Assembly (NCBI RefSeq): GCF_900129885.1
Contig: NZ_FQXE01000010.1
Location: forward strand, 124,001 to 188,000
DNA from: Pollutimonas bauzanensis
GTDB taxonomy: Bacteria; Pseudomonadota; Gammaproteobacteria; Burkholderiales; Burkholderiaceae_B
DNA length: 64,000 nt
Reading direction: 5' to 3'
Notes under the pieces: model-generated
Database searches by the model: none
Seen by the model: the letters and a program-made list of their open reading frames with translations, nothing else
What the model was told of the DNA's origin: nothing
Program-made: the position numbers and the translations under genes
Shown here: positions 9,254 through 17,438 of the stretch, piece by piece
Layout: every line of letters begins with the position of its first letter
Numbering within the stretch: the first letter of the stretch is position 1

Positions 9254-9940
9254 ATGACACAGCAACTGATACTCGACCTGTTACCGCCTTCCGCGCCCAC
9301 GCTGGACAACTTCGTTGTCGGCGAAAACGCGGCGGCGCTGGACGCGTTGCGCCATTGGGAAGCCGGTCGCGCCATTTACCTGTGGGGCGCGCCGGGCGCG
9401 GGCCGCACGCATCTGCTGCGGGCCGTCGCCGCGCGGCCGGATGCCCTGTACCACGGGCCCGGCGCCAACCCCGCCGCGCTCAAAGGCATCGCCACCGGCG
9501 ACCTGCTCGAACACAAGCTCATCGCCATCGACAATATAGAGCTTCTGGACGACGCCGGCCAGGCAGCCCTGTTTGCCCTGTACAATCGCTGGCGCGAGGT
9601 CGCAGCCGCCAAACAGGGCTTTGCGCTGATTTTGGCGGGGGATCGCGCGCCGCTGGCGATGCCGCTGCGCGAAGATCTGCGTACCCGCCTGGGATGGGAC
9701 CTGGTGTTTCGCCTGGAATTGCTGTCCGACCAGGACCGCGCCGAGGCCCTGAAAACCCGCGCCAGCGAGCGCGGCCTGCAGCTCTCGCCCGAGGTCATAA
9801 GCTGGGTTCTCACCCATTATGCCCGCGACATGAGCCGCCTGAGCGCGCTGGTCGAGGCCCTGGACCGCTATTCCCTGGAGAAGCACAGGGCGATCACCCT
9901 GCCTTTGTTGAAAGACCTGCTGGCATCGAGCCAGACCTAG
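9254..9940 (+). CDS. hda: DnaA regulatory inactivator Hda
   Basis: Hda is an AAA+ relative of DnaA that, bound to the replication sliding clamp, stimulates ATP hydrolysis by DnaA and so prevents re-initiation. The 228-residue protein opens with MTQQLILDLL, which fits the clamp-binding Q-L-x-L-D-L motif of the family. Its P-loop reads GAPGAGRTHLL with Arg in place of Lys, a known feature of Hda. The IAIDNIELL and LSDQDRAEALKTRASERGL segments correspond to Walker B and the lid domain, and LVEALDRYSLEKHRAITLPLLK is the C-terminal helix pair. The HAD gene follows after 15 bases. Confidence 0.95.
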   Translation: MTQQLILDLLPPSAPTLDNFVVGENAAALDALRHWEAGRAIYLWGAPGAGRTHLLRAVAARPDALYHGPGANPAALKGIATGDLLEHKLIAIDNIELLDDAGQAALFALYNRWREVAAAKQGFALILAGDRAPLAMPLREDLRTRLGWDLVFRLELLSDQDRAEALKTRASERGLQLSPEVISWVLTHYARDMSRLSALVEALDRYSLEKHRAITLPLLKDLLASSQT

Positions 9941-9955
9941 AATGAACCTATACCT

Positions 9956-10657
9956 ATGACGGCTGCAAAACGCTTGGCCCTGTTCGATCTTGACCACACC
10001 CTGCTGCCCCTGGACAGCGATTACCAGTGGGCCGATTTCCTGGCGCGCACCGGCCGGGCCGGCGACCCCGTGCAGGCGCAGTTGCGCAACGACGACCTGA
10101 TGCAGCGCTATAACGCCGGCAACCTTACCGCCGAGCAGTCGGCCGAATTCATGCTGGGCCTGCTCACCCGCGCCGCGAGCAGCGAGCTGGCCCAGTGGCA
10201 TGAGGCCTTCATGGCCGAAGTGGTGCGCCCCGCCATCTTGCCGATTGCCCGCAGCCTGGTCCAGGAACATATGGCCCGGGGCGACCTGTGCGCCATCGTC
10301 ACCGCCACCAATGAATTCGTCACCGCTCCCATTGCGCGCGCCTTCGGCGTGCCGCACCTGATAGCCACCATCCCCGAAATGCATGACGGCCGCTATACCG
10401 GGCGGATCCAGGGCGTGCCCAGCTTCCAGGCCGGGAAAGTCACGCGGGTCAAGCAATGGCTGGCGGGCATGGACCTGGCGCTGGCCGATTTCGAATGTTC
10501 TTTCTTCTACAGTGACTCGCCCAACGACCTTCCCCTGCTGGAAGCCGTGACGCATCCTGTCGCCACCAACCCCAGCCCGACGCTGCGCCAGGTCGCGCAG
10601 CAACGCCGCTGGAAGATCCTTGACCTGTTCCAGGACATGCAAGACGCAAAGTCTTAA
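9956..10657 (+). CDS. HAD-superfamily subclass IB phosphatase (SerB/CicA-like)
   Basis: A 233-residue phosphohydrolase. HAD motif I is LFDLDHTLLPLDSDYQW (nucleophile and acid-base Asp). Motif II is the Thr in IVTATNEFVTAPIARAFGV. Motif III/IV are the Lys region and FFYSDSPNDLPLLEAVTHPVATNP. Family members are annotated as phosphoserine phosphatase-like or histidinol-phosphatase-like. The real substrate cannot be read from the sequence. It sits between hda and pcnB, an arrangement typical of Burkholderiales, with 15-base and 9-base spacers that suggest one operon. Confidence 0.9.
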   Translation: MTAAKRLALFDLDHTLLPLDSDYQWADFLARTGRAGDPVQAQLRNDDLMQRYNAGNLTAEQSAEFMLGLLTRAASSELAQWHEAFMAEVVRPAILPIARSLVQEHMARGDLCAIVTATNEFVTAPIARAFGVPHLIATIPEMHDGRYTGRIQGVPSFQAGKVTRVKQWLAGMDLALADFECSFFYSDSPNDLPLLEAVTHPVATNPSPTLRQVAQQRRWKILDLFQDMQDAKS

Positions 10658-10666
10658 AATACATTC

Positions 10667-12022
10667 ATGCTTAAAGAAACAATAAAAAACTTTGTCGGAC
10701 GCCTATTCTCCACGCCGCGCCGCGGGCCCGAGCGCCTGCCGCGCGAAAAGCACGGCATAGACCGGCGCAATGTCTCGCGCCATGCCATCAAGGTGTGCGA
10801 GGTTCTGCACCAGCACGGCTATGTGGCCTACATCGTGGGCGGCGCGGTGCGCGATCTTATCGTCGGCCTCGAGCCCAAGGATTTCGACGTCGCCACCAAC
10901 GCCACGCCCAGCCAGATCCGCCCCCTGTTCCGGCGCGCGCGCATCATAGGCAAGCGTTTTCAGCTGGTGCATGTGGTGTTCGGCCAGGAAATCATCGAAA
11001 CGTCGACATTCCGGGCGCCCGCGTCGGTGGAACAAGACACCGATGAGCACGGCCGCATCCTGCGCGACAACCTGTTCGGCACGCACGAAGAGGACGCGGC
11101 GCGGCGCGATTTCACGCTCAACGCGCTGTATTACGACCCGATCACCGAGGAAGTCATCGACTACCACCGCGGCGTCCACGACCTGAAAAAGCGTGTCGTG
11201 CGCATGATAGGCGACCCGGAAACCCGTTATCGCGAAGATCCCGTGCGCATGCTGCGCGCGCTGCGCTTCGCCGCCAAGCTGAACGCCACGATAGACCCGG
11301 CTTCGCGCGAGCCCATCCTGCGCATGGCCCACCTTATCGAGAACGTCCCCGCGTCGCGCCTGTTCGATGAAATCCTCAAATTGCTGACTTGCGGCCACGC
11401 CATGGATTGCGTGCGCCAGCTGCAATCGGTGGGCTTGCACCAGGGCCTGCTGCCGCTGATGGACGTCATCTTCAAGGAAGACGGCGGCGAGCAATTCGTC
11501 GAGCTGGCGCTGGCGCGCACCGACGCCCGGGTCCGCGCCGGCAAAACCATCAGCCCGAGCTTCCTGTTCGCCGCGCTGCTGTGGAAACTGGTCAACAAGC
11601 GCTGGCAGCAGATATGCACCAGCGGCGAACATCCGGCCCAGGCGCTCATGCAGGCCGCCGATTCGGTGGTGGAGGAGCAAACCCGCAAGCTGGCCATACA
11701 AAAGCGCTTCCAGGCCGACATGCGCGAGATCTGGTTCATGCAGGCGCGCTTCGAGCGCCCCAACCCCAAGACCATCTGGCGCCTGCTGGAACAGCCGCGC
11801 TTGCGGGCCGCCGTCGACTTTTTGCAGTTGCGCGCCGAAGCGCACGAGGTCGACAGCGTCCAGGCGCAGTGGTGGATGGACCTGGCCGACGCCGATGATT
11901 CGACACGCGCCGCAATGATAGAAGCGTATCAGACCGAGAACCGCGGCAAGACGCCCGCCGCGCGCCGCCGCCGCAGCCCGAAGCGCCGCCCTGCCGCCCA
12001 GGCCGGCACCCCGCAGGCATGA
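10667..12022 (+). CDS. pcnB: Polynucleotide adenylyltransferase PcnB (poly(A) polymerase I)
   Basis: PcnB adds 3' poly(A) tails to RNA, which promotes exonucleolytic decay. The 451-residue protein carries the nucleotidyltransferase signature YIVGGAVRDLIVGLEPKDFDVATNATP, then IGKRFQLVHVVFGQEIIETSTFR, DNLFGTHEEDAARRDFTLNALYYDP, the RNA-binding RMIGDPETRYREDPVRMLRALRFAAKL block, and a C-terminal basic tail (PAARRRRSPKRRPAA) typical of PcnB rather than the CCA-adding enzyme. The TAAAAT just before the start is a possible -10 box. Confidence 0.96.
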   Translation: MLKETIKNFVGRLFSTPRRGPERLPREKHGIDRRNVSRHAIKVCEVLHQHGYVAYIVGGAVRDLIVGLEPKDFDVATNATPSQIRPLFRRARIIGKRFQLVHVVFGQEIIETSTFRAPASVEQDTDEHGRILRDNLFGTHEEDAARRDFTLNALYYDPITEEVIDYHRGVHDLKKRVVRMIGDPETRYREDPVRMLRALRFAAKLNATIDPASREPILRMAHLIENVPASRLFDEILKLLTCGHAMDCVRQLQSVGLHQGLLPLMDVIFKEDGGEQFVELALARTDARVRAGKTISPSFLFAALLWKLVNKRWQQICTSGEHPAQALMQAADSVVEEQTRKLAIQKRFQADMREIWFMQARFERPNPKTIWRLLEQPRLRAAVDFLQLRAEAHEVDSVQAQWWMDLADADDSTRAAMIEAYQTENRGKTPAARRRRSPKRRPAAQAGTPQA

Positions 12023-12062
12023 CGGTCTTCTTCGCGCCCCCGGGCCGCGCCGGGTAGGGCAA

Positions 12063-12539
12063 ATGGCGCTGGCTTATATTGGTTTGGGCGCGAACCTGGG
12101 CGACGCCGCGGCGACTTTGCGGCAGGCTGTTGCCGAGCTGTCGCAGACGCCCGGCATTGCGCAGCTTGAATTGTCGCCGCTATACCGCAGCGCCCCGGTG
12201 GATTCCAGCGGCCCCGACTATATCAATGCGGTAGCGGCGCTGCAAACCCCGATGACGGCCCGCGACCTGCTGCATGCGCTGCAGCGCGTGGAACAGCGGC
12301 ATGGCCGGCTGCGGCCCTACCGCAATGCCCCGCGCACGCTGGATCTGGATTTGCTGCTCTACGGCACGCAAGAAATTCAGGAACCCGACCTGATCGTTCC
12401 GCACCCCCGCATGCATGAACGGGCTTTCGTGCTGCGGCCGCTGGCGGACCTCGCCCCCGGCCTGCATCTGAAGCAAGGCCCGGTGGCGGACTTGCTGGCC
12501 GCATGCGCGGGCCAGGCCCTGGCGCGTATTCCCGGCTGA
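12063..12539 (+). CDS. folK: 2-amino-4-hydroxy-6-hydroxymethyldihydropteridine pyrophosphokinase
   Basis: HPPK transfers pyrophosphate from ATP to hydroxymethyldihydropterin in folate biosynthesis. The protein has 158 residues, normal length, with AYIGLGANLGD at the N-terminus, SPLYRSAPVDSSGPDYINAV, the catalytic RPYRNAPRTLDLDLLLYG and VPHPRMHERAFVLRPLADLAP. It lies 40 bases after pcnB. The pcnB-folK order is typical, and often panB follows, but here a minus-strand catabolic cluster begins. Confidence 0.96.
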   Translation: MALAYIGLGANLGDAAATLRQAVAELSQTPGIAQLELSPLYRSAPVDSSGPDYINAVAALQTPMTARDLLHALQRVEQRHGRLRPYRNAPRTLDLDLLLYGTQEIQEPDLIVPHPRMHERAFVLRPLADLAPGLHLKQGPVADLLAACAGQALARIPG

Positions 12540-12561
12540 ACGCGCGAGCCGGTCCCGGCGC

Positions 12562-13368
12562 TTACCGCAAGATCTGCCGGGCGCGCTCGATGACCGGCGC
12601 ATCCACCATTTTTCCGTCCAGCTGGAAGGCCGACGAACCGGTGGCGTCGGCGAGGTCGACTATGCGCCTGGCCCAATCGGCGTCGGCCGCCGTAGGCGCG
12701 AACGCGGCATGGATGGTGGCGACCTGCGCGGGATGTATGCACAGCATGCCGCCGAAACCCATGTCGCGCACCTGCAGGGCCAGCGCGGCCAGGCCGTCCT
12801 GGTCCGAGAAATCCGGGTAGACGCCGTCCAGCGGCGCGGCCAGCCCATGGGCCGCGCTCTGCAGCAGGATCTGGCAGCGTATGTGGTTGAGCACTAAGGC
12901 CGCGCCCGCGGTGTCGGGCGCCGTGCCCAGTTCCAGCATCAGGTCCAGGCTGCCGAAAGACAGGCGGTCCACGCCGCGCTGGGCCGCGATCTGTTCCAGC
13001 GCCAGCACGCCCTTGGCGCTTTCCACTATGGGCAGCACCGCCTTGCCGGCCTGCGCCACCTGCTGGACCTGCAAAGCCGATTCGGCCTTGGGCAACAAGA
13101 CGCCCTTGATATTCGGGTGCGCGGCGCACACGGCGAGGTCGGCATTGAACCAGGAGGTCGTTGCGCCATTGACCCGCACCCGGAACGAGGCTTGCGGATG
13201 GGCGCCGGCGAAGTCGCGCAGGTTTTCGCGCGCCTGGTCTTTGAGGCCGTGCTCCACCGCGTCTTCGAGATCGATGATCATGGTATCGGCGCCGGCGGCC
13301 AGCGCCTTGGAAAAGCGCTCGGGCCGCGTCGCCGGCACAAACAAGGCCGACCGGATCTGTTGCTGCAT
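12562..13368 (-). CDS. HpcH/HpaI-type CoA-ester lyase (CitE-like; candidate citramalyl-CoA lyase)
   Basis: A 268-residue TIM-barrel lyase of the CitE/citramalyl-CoA/malyl-CoA lyase group, which cleaves a 3-hydroxyacyl-CoA to acetyl-CoA and a 2-oxoacid. Signatures are SALFVPATRPERFSKALAAGADTMIIDLEDAV (metal and CoA region), VRVNGATTSWFNADL, LPKAESA, GSLDLMLELG, HPAQV and the C-terminal DGKMVDAPVIERARQIL. The open frame extends upstream to 13938, but the start at 13368 (MQQQIRSA) gives family length and shares one base with the stop of the CoA-transferase (TAATG). With its two neighbours it fits the last step of itaconate or citramalate degradation, giving acetyl-CoA and pyruvate. The exact substrate is inferred. 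Confidence 0.88.
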   Translation of the reverse strand: MQQQIRSALFVPATRPERFSKALAAGADTMIIDLEDAVEHGLKDQARENLRDFAGAHPQASFRVRVNGATTSWFNADLAVCAAHPNIKGVLLPKAESALQVQQVAQAGKAVLPIVESAKGVLALEQIAAQRGVDRLSFGSLDLMLELGTAPDTAGAALVLNHIRCQILLQSAAHGLAAPLDGVYPDFSDQDGLAALALQVRDMGFGGMLCIHPAQVATIHAAFAPTAADADWARRIVDLADATGSSAFQLDGKMVDAPVIERARQILR

Positions 13369-14591
13369 TAAATAACCCCTTGTTGCGCCAGGCTCCGGAT
13401 TTGTTCTTCGGAATATCCGAGGCTGGCAAGAATGGAAGCTGAATTCTCGCCCAGCGCCGGGATCTTGTCCATGCGCGCCTGGAAAGCCGAGTTGCTTGCG
13501 GGAGGCATCAGGGCCGGCAGCGGCCCGGCAGCGCTGTCGATCTGGCGCCAGCGCTTGCGTTCGGCAAGCTGCGGGTGGTTCCACACATCTATCATCGTGT
13601 TCACGCTGGCATTGGCGATGCTGGCCGCTTCCAGCCTTTCGATGACCTGCGCGCGCGACAGCGACGCGAACGTCGTGACGATCAGCACGCGCAGCGCTTC
13701 CTTGTTGGCCACGCGCTGCGAATTGCTGTTGAAGCGGCTGTCGGCGGCCACGTCGGACTGCTGCAGGACGACTTCGCAGAATGCTGCCCACTCGCGCTCG
13801 TTCTGCAGGCCCAGCATGACTTCGCTGCCATCGCCCACCGGAAAGGGGCCATACGGGTAGATGGTGGCGTGCGAGGCGCCGGCGCGGGGCGGAGGTGGCG
13901 CGCCCTCGAAGGCGTAATACATGGGAAAGCCCATCCACTCGACCATGCTTTCCAGCATGGATACGTCGATGCGGCTGCCCAGGCCTGTGCGCCCGCGCAG
14001 CAGCAAGGCCGACAAAATGCCGCTATAGGCGTACATGCCGGCGGCGATATCGGAAATGGAGCAGCCCGCCTTGGCGGGAGTGTCGGGCGTGCCGGTGACC
14101 GACAGGAAGCCGCTTTCGCTTTGAATCAGCAGGTCGTAGGCCTTTTTGTCCTGATACGAACCGCCCTCGCCATACCCGGAAATATCGCAGACGATCAGGC
14201 GCGGGTTCTTTTCGCGCAGCGCGTCGAACGACAGGCCCAGGCGGGCCGCGGCCCCCGGCGCCAGGTTCTGCACCAGCACATCGGCCCGGTCCAGCAATTG
14301 CCCCAGGATCTCTGCCGCCTGCGGCTGCTTCAGGTCCAGGGTGAGGCTTTCCTTGGAACGGTTGGTCCAGACGAAGTGCGAGGCCAGGCCTTTTACCCGC
14401 TCATCGTAGCCGCGCGCGAAATCGCCCACGCCGGGGCGCTCCACCTTGATGACGCGCGCGCCCATGTCGGCAAGCTGGCGGGTGCAGAAGGGAGCCGCAA
14501 TGGCATGTTCCAGGCTGACTACCGTGATGCCGTCCAGCGGCCGCGGCGCGGCGCCATTCGAATCGCGCGCGGGCTGTGCCGGGCCGCTCAT
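13368..14591 (-). CDS. CaiB/BaiF (family III) CoA-transferase
   Basis: A 407-residue family III CoA-transferase that moves CoA from a donor acyl-CoA (for example succinyl-CoA) to a carboxylate. Hallmarks are LDGITVVSLEHAIAAPFCTRQLADMGARVIKVERPGVGDFARGYD, the FVWTNRSKESLTLDLK block, and the catalytic-Asp region KAYDLLIQSESGFLSVTGTPD. A C-terminal NHPQLAERKRW is also typical. The start at 14591 (MSGPAQPA) overlaps the hydratase stop by four bases; the open frame continues to 15017 only as a shadow. Middle gene of a three-gene minus-strand operon. The predicted role is activation of a C5 dicarboxylate such as itaconate or mesaconate. Confidence 0.9.
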   Translation of the reverse strand: MSGPAQPARDSNGAAPRPLDGITVVSLEHAIAAPFCTRQLADMGARVIKVERPGVGDFARGYDERVKGLASHFVWTNRSKESLTLDLKQPQAAEILGQLLDRADVLVQNLAPGAAARLGLSFDALREKNPRLIVCDISGYGEGGSYQDKKAYDLLIQSESGFLSVTGTPDTPAKAGCSISDIAAGMYAYSGILSALLLRGRTGLGSRIDVSMLESMVEWMGFPMYYAFEGAPPPPRAGASHATIYPYGPFPVGDGSEVMLGLQNEREWAAFCEVVLQQSDVAADSRFNSNSQRVANKEALRVLIVTTFASLSRAQVIERLEAASIANASVNTMIDVWNHPQLAERKRWRQIDSAAGPLPALMPPASNSAFQARMDKIPALGENSASILASLGYSEEQIRSLAQQGVI

Positions 14592-15418
14592 GGCTTGAAC
14601 CTCAGTTCGGCCTGGTGGGCGAGCATGCCGTCCTGCTCGGCCCATAGCTGCGCGCCATGGTCGTCCGCAAGCGCCCCCGCGACCTGGAACGGGCGCGGCG
14701 CGATCAGCGGCCGCAAGCCCCTGTACGAGAAGGACGTGACCGCCTTGTCCGGATGGGCCCGGGAGAACGCCCGGCACATCAGCGTGGCGATCAGCGGGCC
14801 ATGCACGACCAGGCCGGGATAGCCTTCCGTTTGCGTGACATAGGGTTCGTCGTAGTGGATGCGGTGGCCATTGAAGGTAACGGCGGAATAACGGAACAGC
14901 ATGACGGAGGACGGCGCGACGGTTTCGGACCACTGCGCCCGCGGCGCAGGCGTGCTGCCTTCGAGCTTGGGCGGGCTGGGTTCGCGGTAGACGATATCCT
15001 GCTCTTCGGCTATGCATGACACGCCGTCCTGGCTGTATTCATGCTTGACCGTCACAAACAGCAGTTTGCCGCTGCGGCCTTCTTTTTCCTTGACCGCGGC
15101 TATCGTCGATGCCCGCTTGCCCGGCGTTCCCACGCGCAAAGGGTGGCGGAACTCGAGCCGCCCGCCCGCCCACATGCGGTTGCGATTGTCGGCCGCCGGC
15201 AAAAAGCCGCCGCGCTGCGGGTGGCCATCGTCGCCCAGCTGGCCATAGGGCGCCCCCTTCACGAACAAGGCCCAATGCCACAGCAGCGGCAATTCGCCGC
15301 CCGCCCGGGGCGCCTCGGCATCCAGGCTTAGCGCCACTTTCTCGATATGGCCGATGTCGACCGTATCGTCGCACGCTTCGGTCCGGCCGACCCAGTCGGA
15401 TGGATTCATGGTTGTCAT
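14588..15418 (-). CDS. MaoC/HTD2-like acyl-CoA hydratase with FAS1-like dehydratase N-domain
   Basis: A 276-residue two-hot-dog hydratase similar to mesaconyl-C4-CoA and itaconyl-CoA hydratases. The N-terminal half has LPLLWHWALFVKGAPYGQLGDDGHPQRGGFLPAADNRNRMWAGGRLEF, typical of the HTD2/FAS1-dehydratase-like group. The C-terminal half has LFRYSAVTFNGHRIHYDEPYVTQTEGYPGLVVHGPLIATLM, which carries the Asp/His hydratase-2 dyad. ATG at 15418 has AGAGAGG at 7 bases and is chosen over the ATG at 15442. It is the first gene of the cluster. Known three-gene sets of hydratase, CoA-transferase and CitE-like lyase degrade itaconate, so that is the leading inference. Confidence 0.86.
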   Translation of the reverse strand: MTTMNPSDWVGRTEACDDTVDIGHIEKVALSLDAEAPRAGGELPLLWHWALFVKGAPYGQLGDDGHPQRGGFLPAADNRNRMWAGGRLEFRHPLRVGTPGKRASTIAAVKEKEGRSGKLLFVTVKHEYSQDGVSCIAEEQDIVYREPSPPKLEGSTPAPRAQWSETVAPSSVMLFRYSAVTFNGHRIHYDEPYVTQTEGYPGLVVHGPLIATLMCRAFSRAHPDKAVTSFSYRGLRPLIAPRPFQVAGALADDHGAQLWAEQDGMLAHQAELRFKP

Positions 15419-15521
15419 TGCGGCCTCTCTGCCTTGCGTCACATAAAGCCCGTAGCTTGCCGGTTTATGGCGCGCTTGGGAATTCGATTTTCGATAAGTC
15501 CCTCTTCACTGGCCTTGAACT

Positions 15522-15541
15522 GGCCAGTCTGCAGACTGGCC
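15522..15541. promoter_or_regulatory. 20-base perfect palindrome in the divergent control region
   Basis: GGCCAGTCTGCAGACTGGCC is its own reverse complement. It lies about 104 bases upstream of the hydratase start and 150 bases upstream of the dehydratase start. A further copy of the half-site core (ACTGGCC) lies just before it at 15508-15514. This looks like an operator for a dimeric regulator or a strong cruciform. No regulator gene is adjacent. Confidence 0.55.
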
Positions 15542-15622
15542 CGGCCCCAGCGCGCATCCTGCGCGAAAGATCAGGAAAAGCCGGGACGGCTCGCCAGGGA
15601 AAATTTGCGCGCCCCATTCTTT

Positions 15623-15644
15623 ACACGCTAATATATTAGTGTTT
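15623..15644. promoter_or_regulatory. AT-rich inverted repeat before the dehydratase gene (candidate operator)
   Basis: The core CTAATATATTAG is a perfect 12-base palindrome, and the flanks match over 9 of 11 positions per half. It sits about 50 bases upstream of the chosen start. Thirteen of 14 bases (TAATATATTAGTGT versus TAATATATTAGTAT) recur upstream of the Bug gene at 18506-19480, in the same orientation relative to the gene. Confidence 0.55.
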
Positions 15645-15691
15645 TAATGACCGCAACGTTTTCATTCCCCATTCGAACAGGCCTGAATCCC

Positions 15692-17425
15692 ATGTCACAC
15701 CGCCCTTACGACTCTTTGCGTAGCGCCCGCTGGTTTGCCCCTGACGACCTGCGTTCTTTCGGCCACCGCTCCCGCCTCATGCAAATGGGTTATGCGCCCG
15801 AGGACTGGGAGGGCCGGCCCATCATCGCCATTCTCAATACCTGGTCGGATATCAACCCCTGTCATTCCCATTTCAAGCAGCGCGTCGAAGACGTCAAGCG
15901 CGGCATACTGCAAAGCGGCGGCTTTCCGATAGAATTGCCGGCGCTTTCGCTGTCGGAAAATTTCGTCAAGCCCACCACCATGCTGTACCGGAACATGCTG
16001 GCGATGGAAGCCGAGGAACTCCTGCGCAGCCATCCGGTGGACGGCGCCGTGCTGATGGGCGGATGCGACAAGACCACTCCCGGCTTGCTGATGGGCGCCA
16101 TCAGCGCCGGGCTGCCGTGCATTTACCTTCCGGCCGGCCCCATGCTGCGCGGCAACTGGAAGGGGAAAGTGCTGGGCTCGGGCTCGGATGCCTGGAAATA
16201 CTGGGACGAACGCCGCGCCGGAAAAATCACCAAGACGGAATGGATAGGCGTGGAAGGCGGCATTGCCCGCAGCGCCGGCACCTGCATGACCATGGGCACG
16301 GCAAGCACCATGATGGCCATCGCCGAATCCATAGGCATGACGCTGCCCGGCGCTTCGTCGATTCCCGCCGCGGATTCCAACCACATACGCATGTCGGCCG
16401 AATGCGGGCGCCGCATCGTCGACATGGTGTGGGAGGACCTGGGGCCGCAGCGCATCCTGACCCGGGACAGCTTCATGAACGCCATCGTGGTCGCCATGGC
16501 CATGGGCTGTTCCACTAACGCGGTCATTCATCTGGTCGCCATGTCGCGCCGCGCAGGCTGCGCGGTCAGCCTCGACGATTTCGACGCGGCCAGCCGCGAC
16601 ATTCCGGTTATCGCCAATGTGCGCCCCAGCGGCGACACCTATCTGATGGAAGATTTCTTTTACGCCGGCGGCCTGCCGGCGCTGATGGCGCGCCTCGGCG
16701 AACGCCTGCGCCTGGATGCGCTGACGGTCAACGGCCGCACGCTGGGCGAGAATATCGCCGGCGCCGAGGTCTATAACGACGACGTCATCCGCCCGCTGGA
16801 CAACCCCCTCTATCCGGAAGGCGCCCTGGCGGTATTGCGCGGCAACCTCGCGCCCTCGGGCTGCGTGATCAAGCCCAGCGCCTGCGCGCCCCAGTTCCTG
16901 CAGCACACGGGGCCGGCCCTGGTTTTCGACGACTACCCCAGCATGAAGGCCGCGGTGGAAGATGAAAACCTCGACGTCACGCCAGAGCATATCCTGGTGC
17001 TGCGCAACGCCGGCCCGCAGGGCGGGCCGGGCATGCCAGAATGGGGCATGCTGCCGATACCGGCCAAGCTGATCAAGCAGGGCGTGCGCGACATGCTGCG
17101 CCTGTCCGACGCCCGCATGAGCGGCACCAGCTACGGCGCCTGCATATTGCACGTGGCCCCCGAAGCCTATATCGGCGGCAACTTGGCCCTGGTGCAAACC
17201 GGCGACCTGATCACCGTGGACGTGCCCGCCCGCCGCATTCATCTTGAAATCAGCGACGAAGAACTGGCGCGGCGCCGCGCCGCATGGACGCCGCCCCCCA
17301 AGCGTTTCGAGCGCGGCTACGGATGGATGTTCTCGCAGCATATCCTGCAAGCCGATGCGGGCTGCGATCTCGATTTCCTCGAAACCGAGTTCGGAGCCCC
17401 GAACAGCGAACCCAGTATTTATTGA
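15692..17425 (+). CDS. IlvD/Edd-family dehydratase, sugar-acid type
   Basis: An Fe-S dehydratase of 577 residues, most like the aldonic-acid branch (L-arabinonate, D-xylonate or galactonate dehydratases) that converts the acid to its 2-keto-3-deoxy form. Cluster ligands are expected in DINPCHSHFKQ, GGCDKTTPGLLMG and SAGTCMTMGTASTM; the last form marks the sugar-acid branch rather than branched-chain IlvD. GASSIPAADSNH, GCSTNAVIHLVAMSRRAG and ARMSGTSYGACILHVAPEAYIGGNLALV complete the fold. I start it at 15692 (MSHRPYDS) rather than the ATG at 15647, which lacks a ribosome site and abuts the operator. First gene of an operon with the RraA-like aldolase and a broken dehydrogenase. Confidence 0.9.
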   Translation: MSHRPYDSLRSARWFAPDDLRSFGHRSRLMQMGYAPEDWEGRPIIAILNTWSDINPCHSHFKQRVEDVKRGILQSGGFPIELPALSLSENFVKPTTMLYRNMLAMEAEELLRSHPVDGAVLMGGCDKTTPGLLMGAISAGLPCIYLPAGPMLRGNWKGKVLGSGSDAWKYWDERRAGKITKTEWIGVEGGIARSAGTCMTMGTASTMMAIAESIGMTLPGASSIPAADSNHIRMSAECGRRIVDMVWEDLGPQRILTRDSFMNAIVVAMAMGCSTNAVIHLVAMSRRAGCAVSLDDFDAASRDIPVIANVRPSGDTYLMEDFFYAGGLPALMARLGERLRLDALTVNGRTLGENIAGAEVYNDDVIRPLDNPLYPEGALAVLRGNLAPSGCVIKPSACAPQFLQHTGPALVFDDYPSMKAAVEDENLDVTPEHILVLRNAGPQGGPGMPEWGMLPIPAKLIKQGVRDMLRLSDARMSGTSYGACILHVAPEAYIGGNLALVQTGDLITVDVPARRIHLEISDEELARRRAAWTPPPKRFERGYGWMFSQHILQADAGCDLDFLETEFGAPNSEPSIY

Positions 17426-17438
17426 TTAGGAGCAAACC

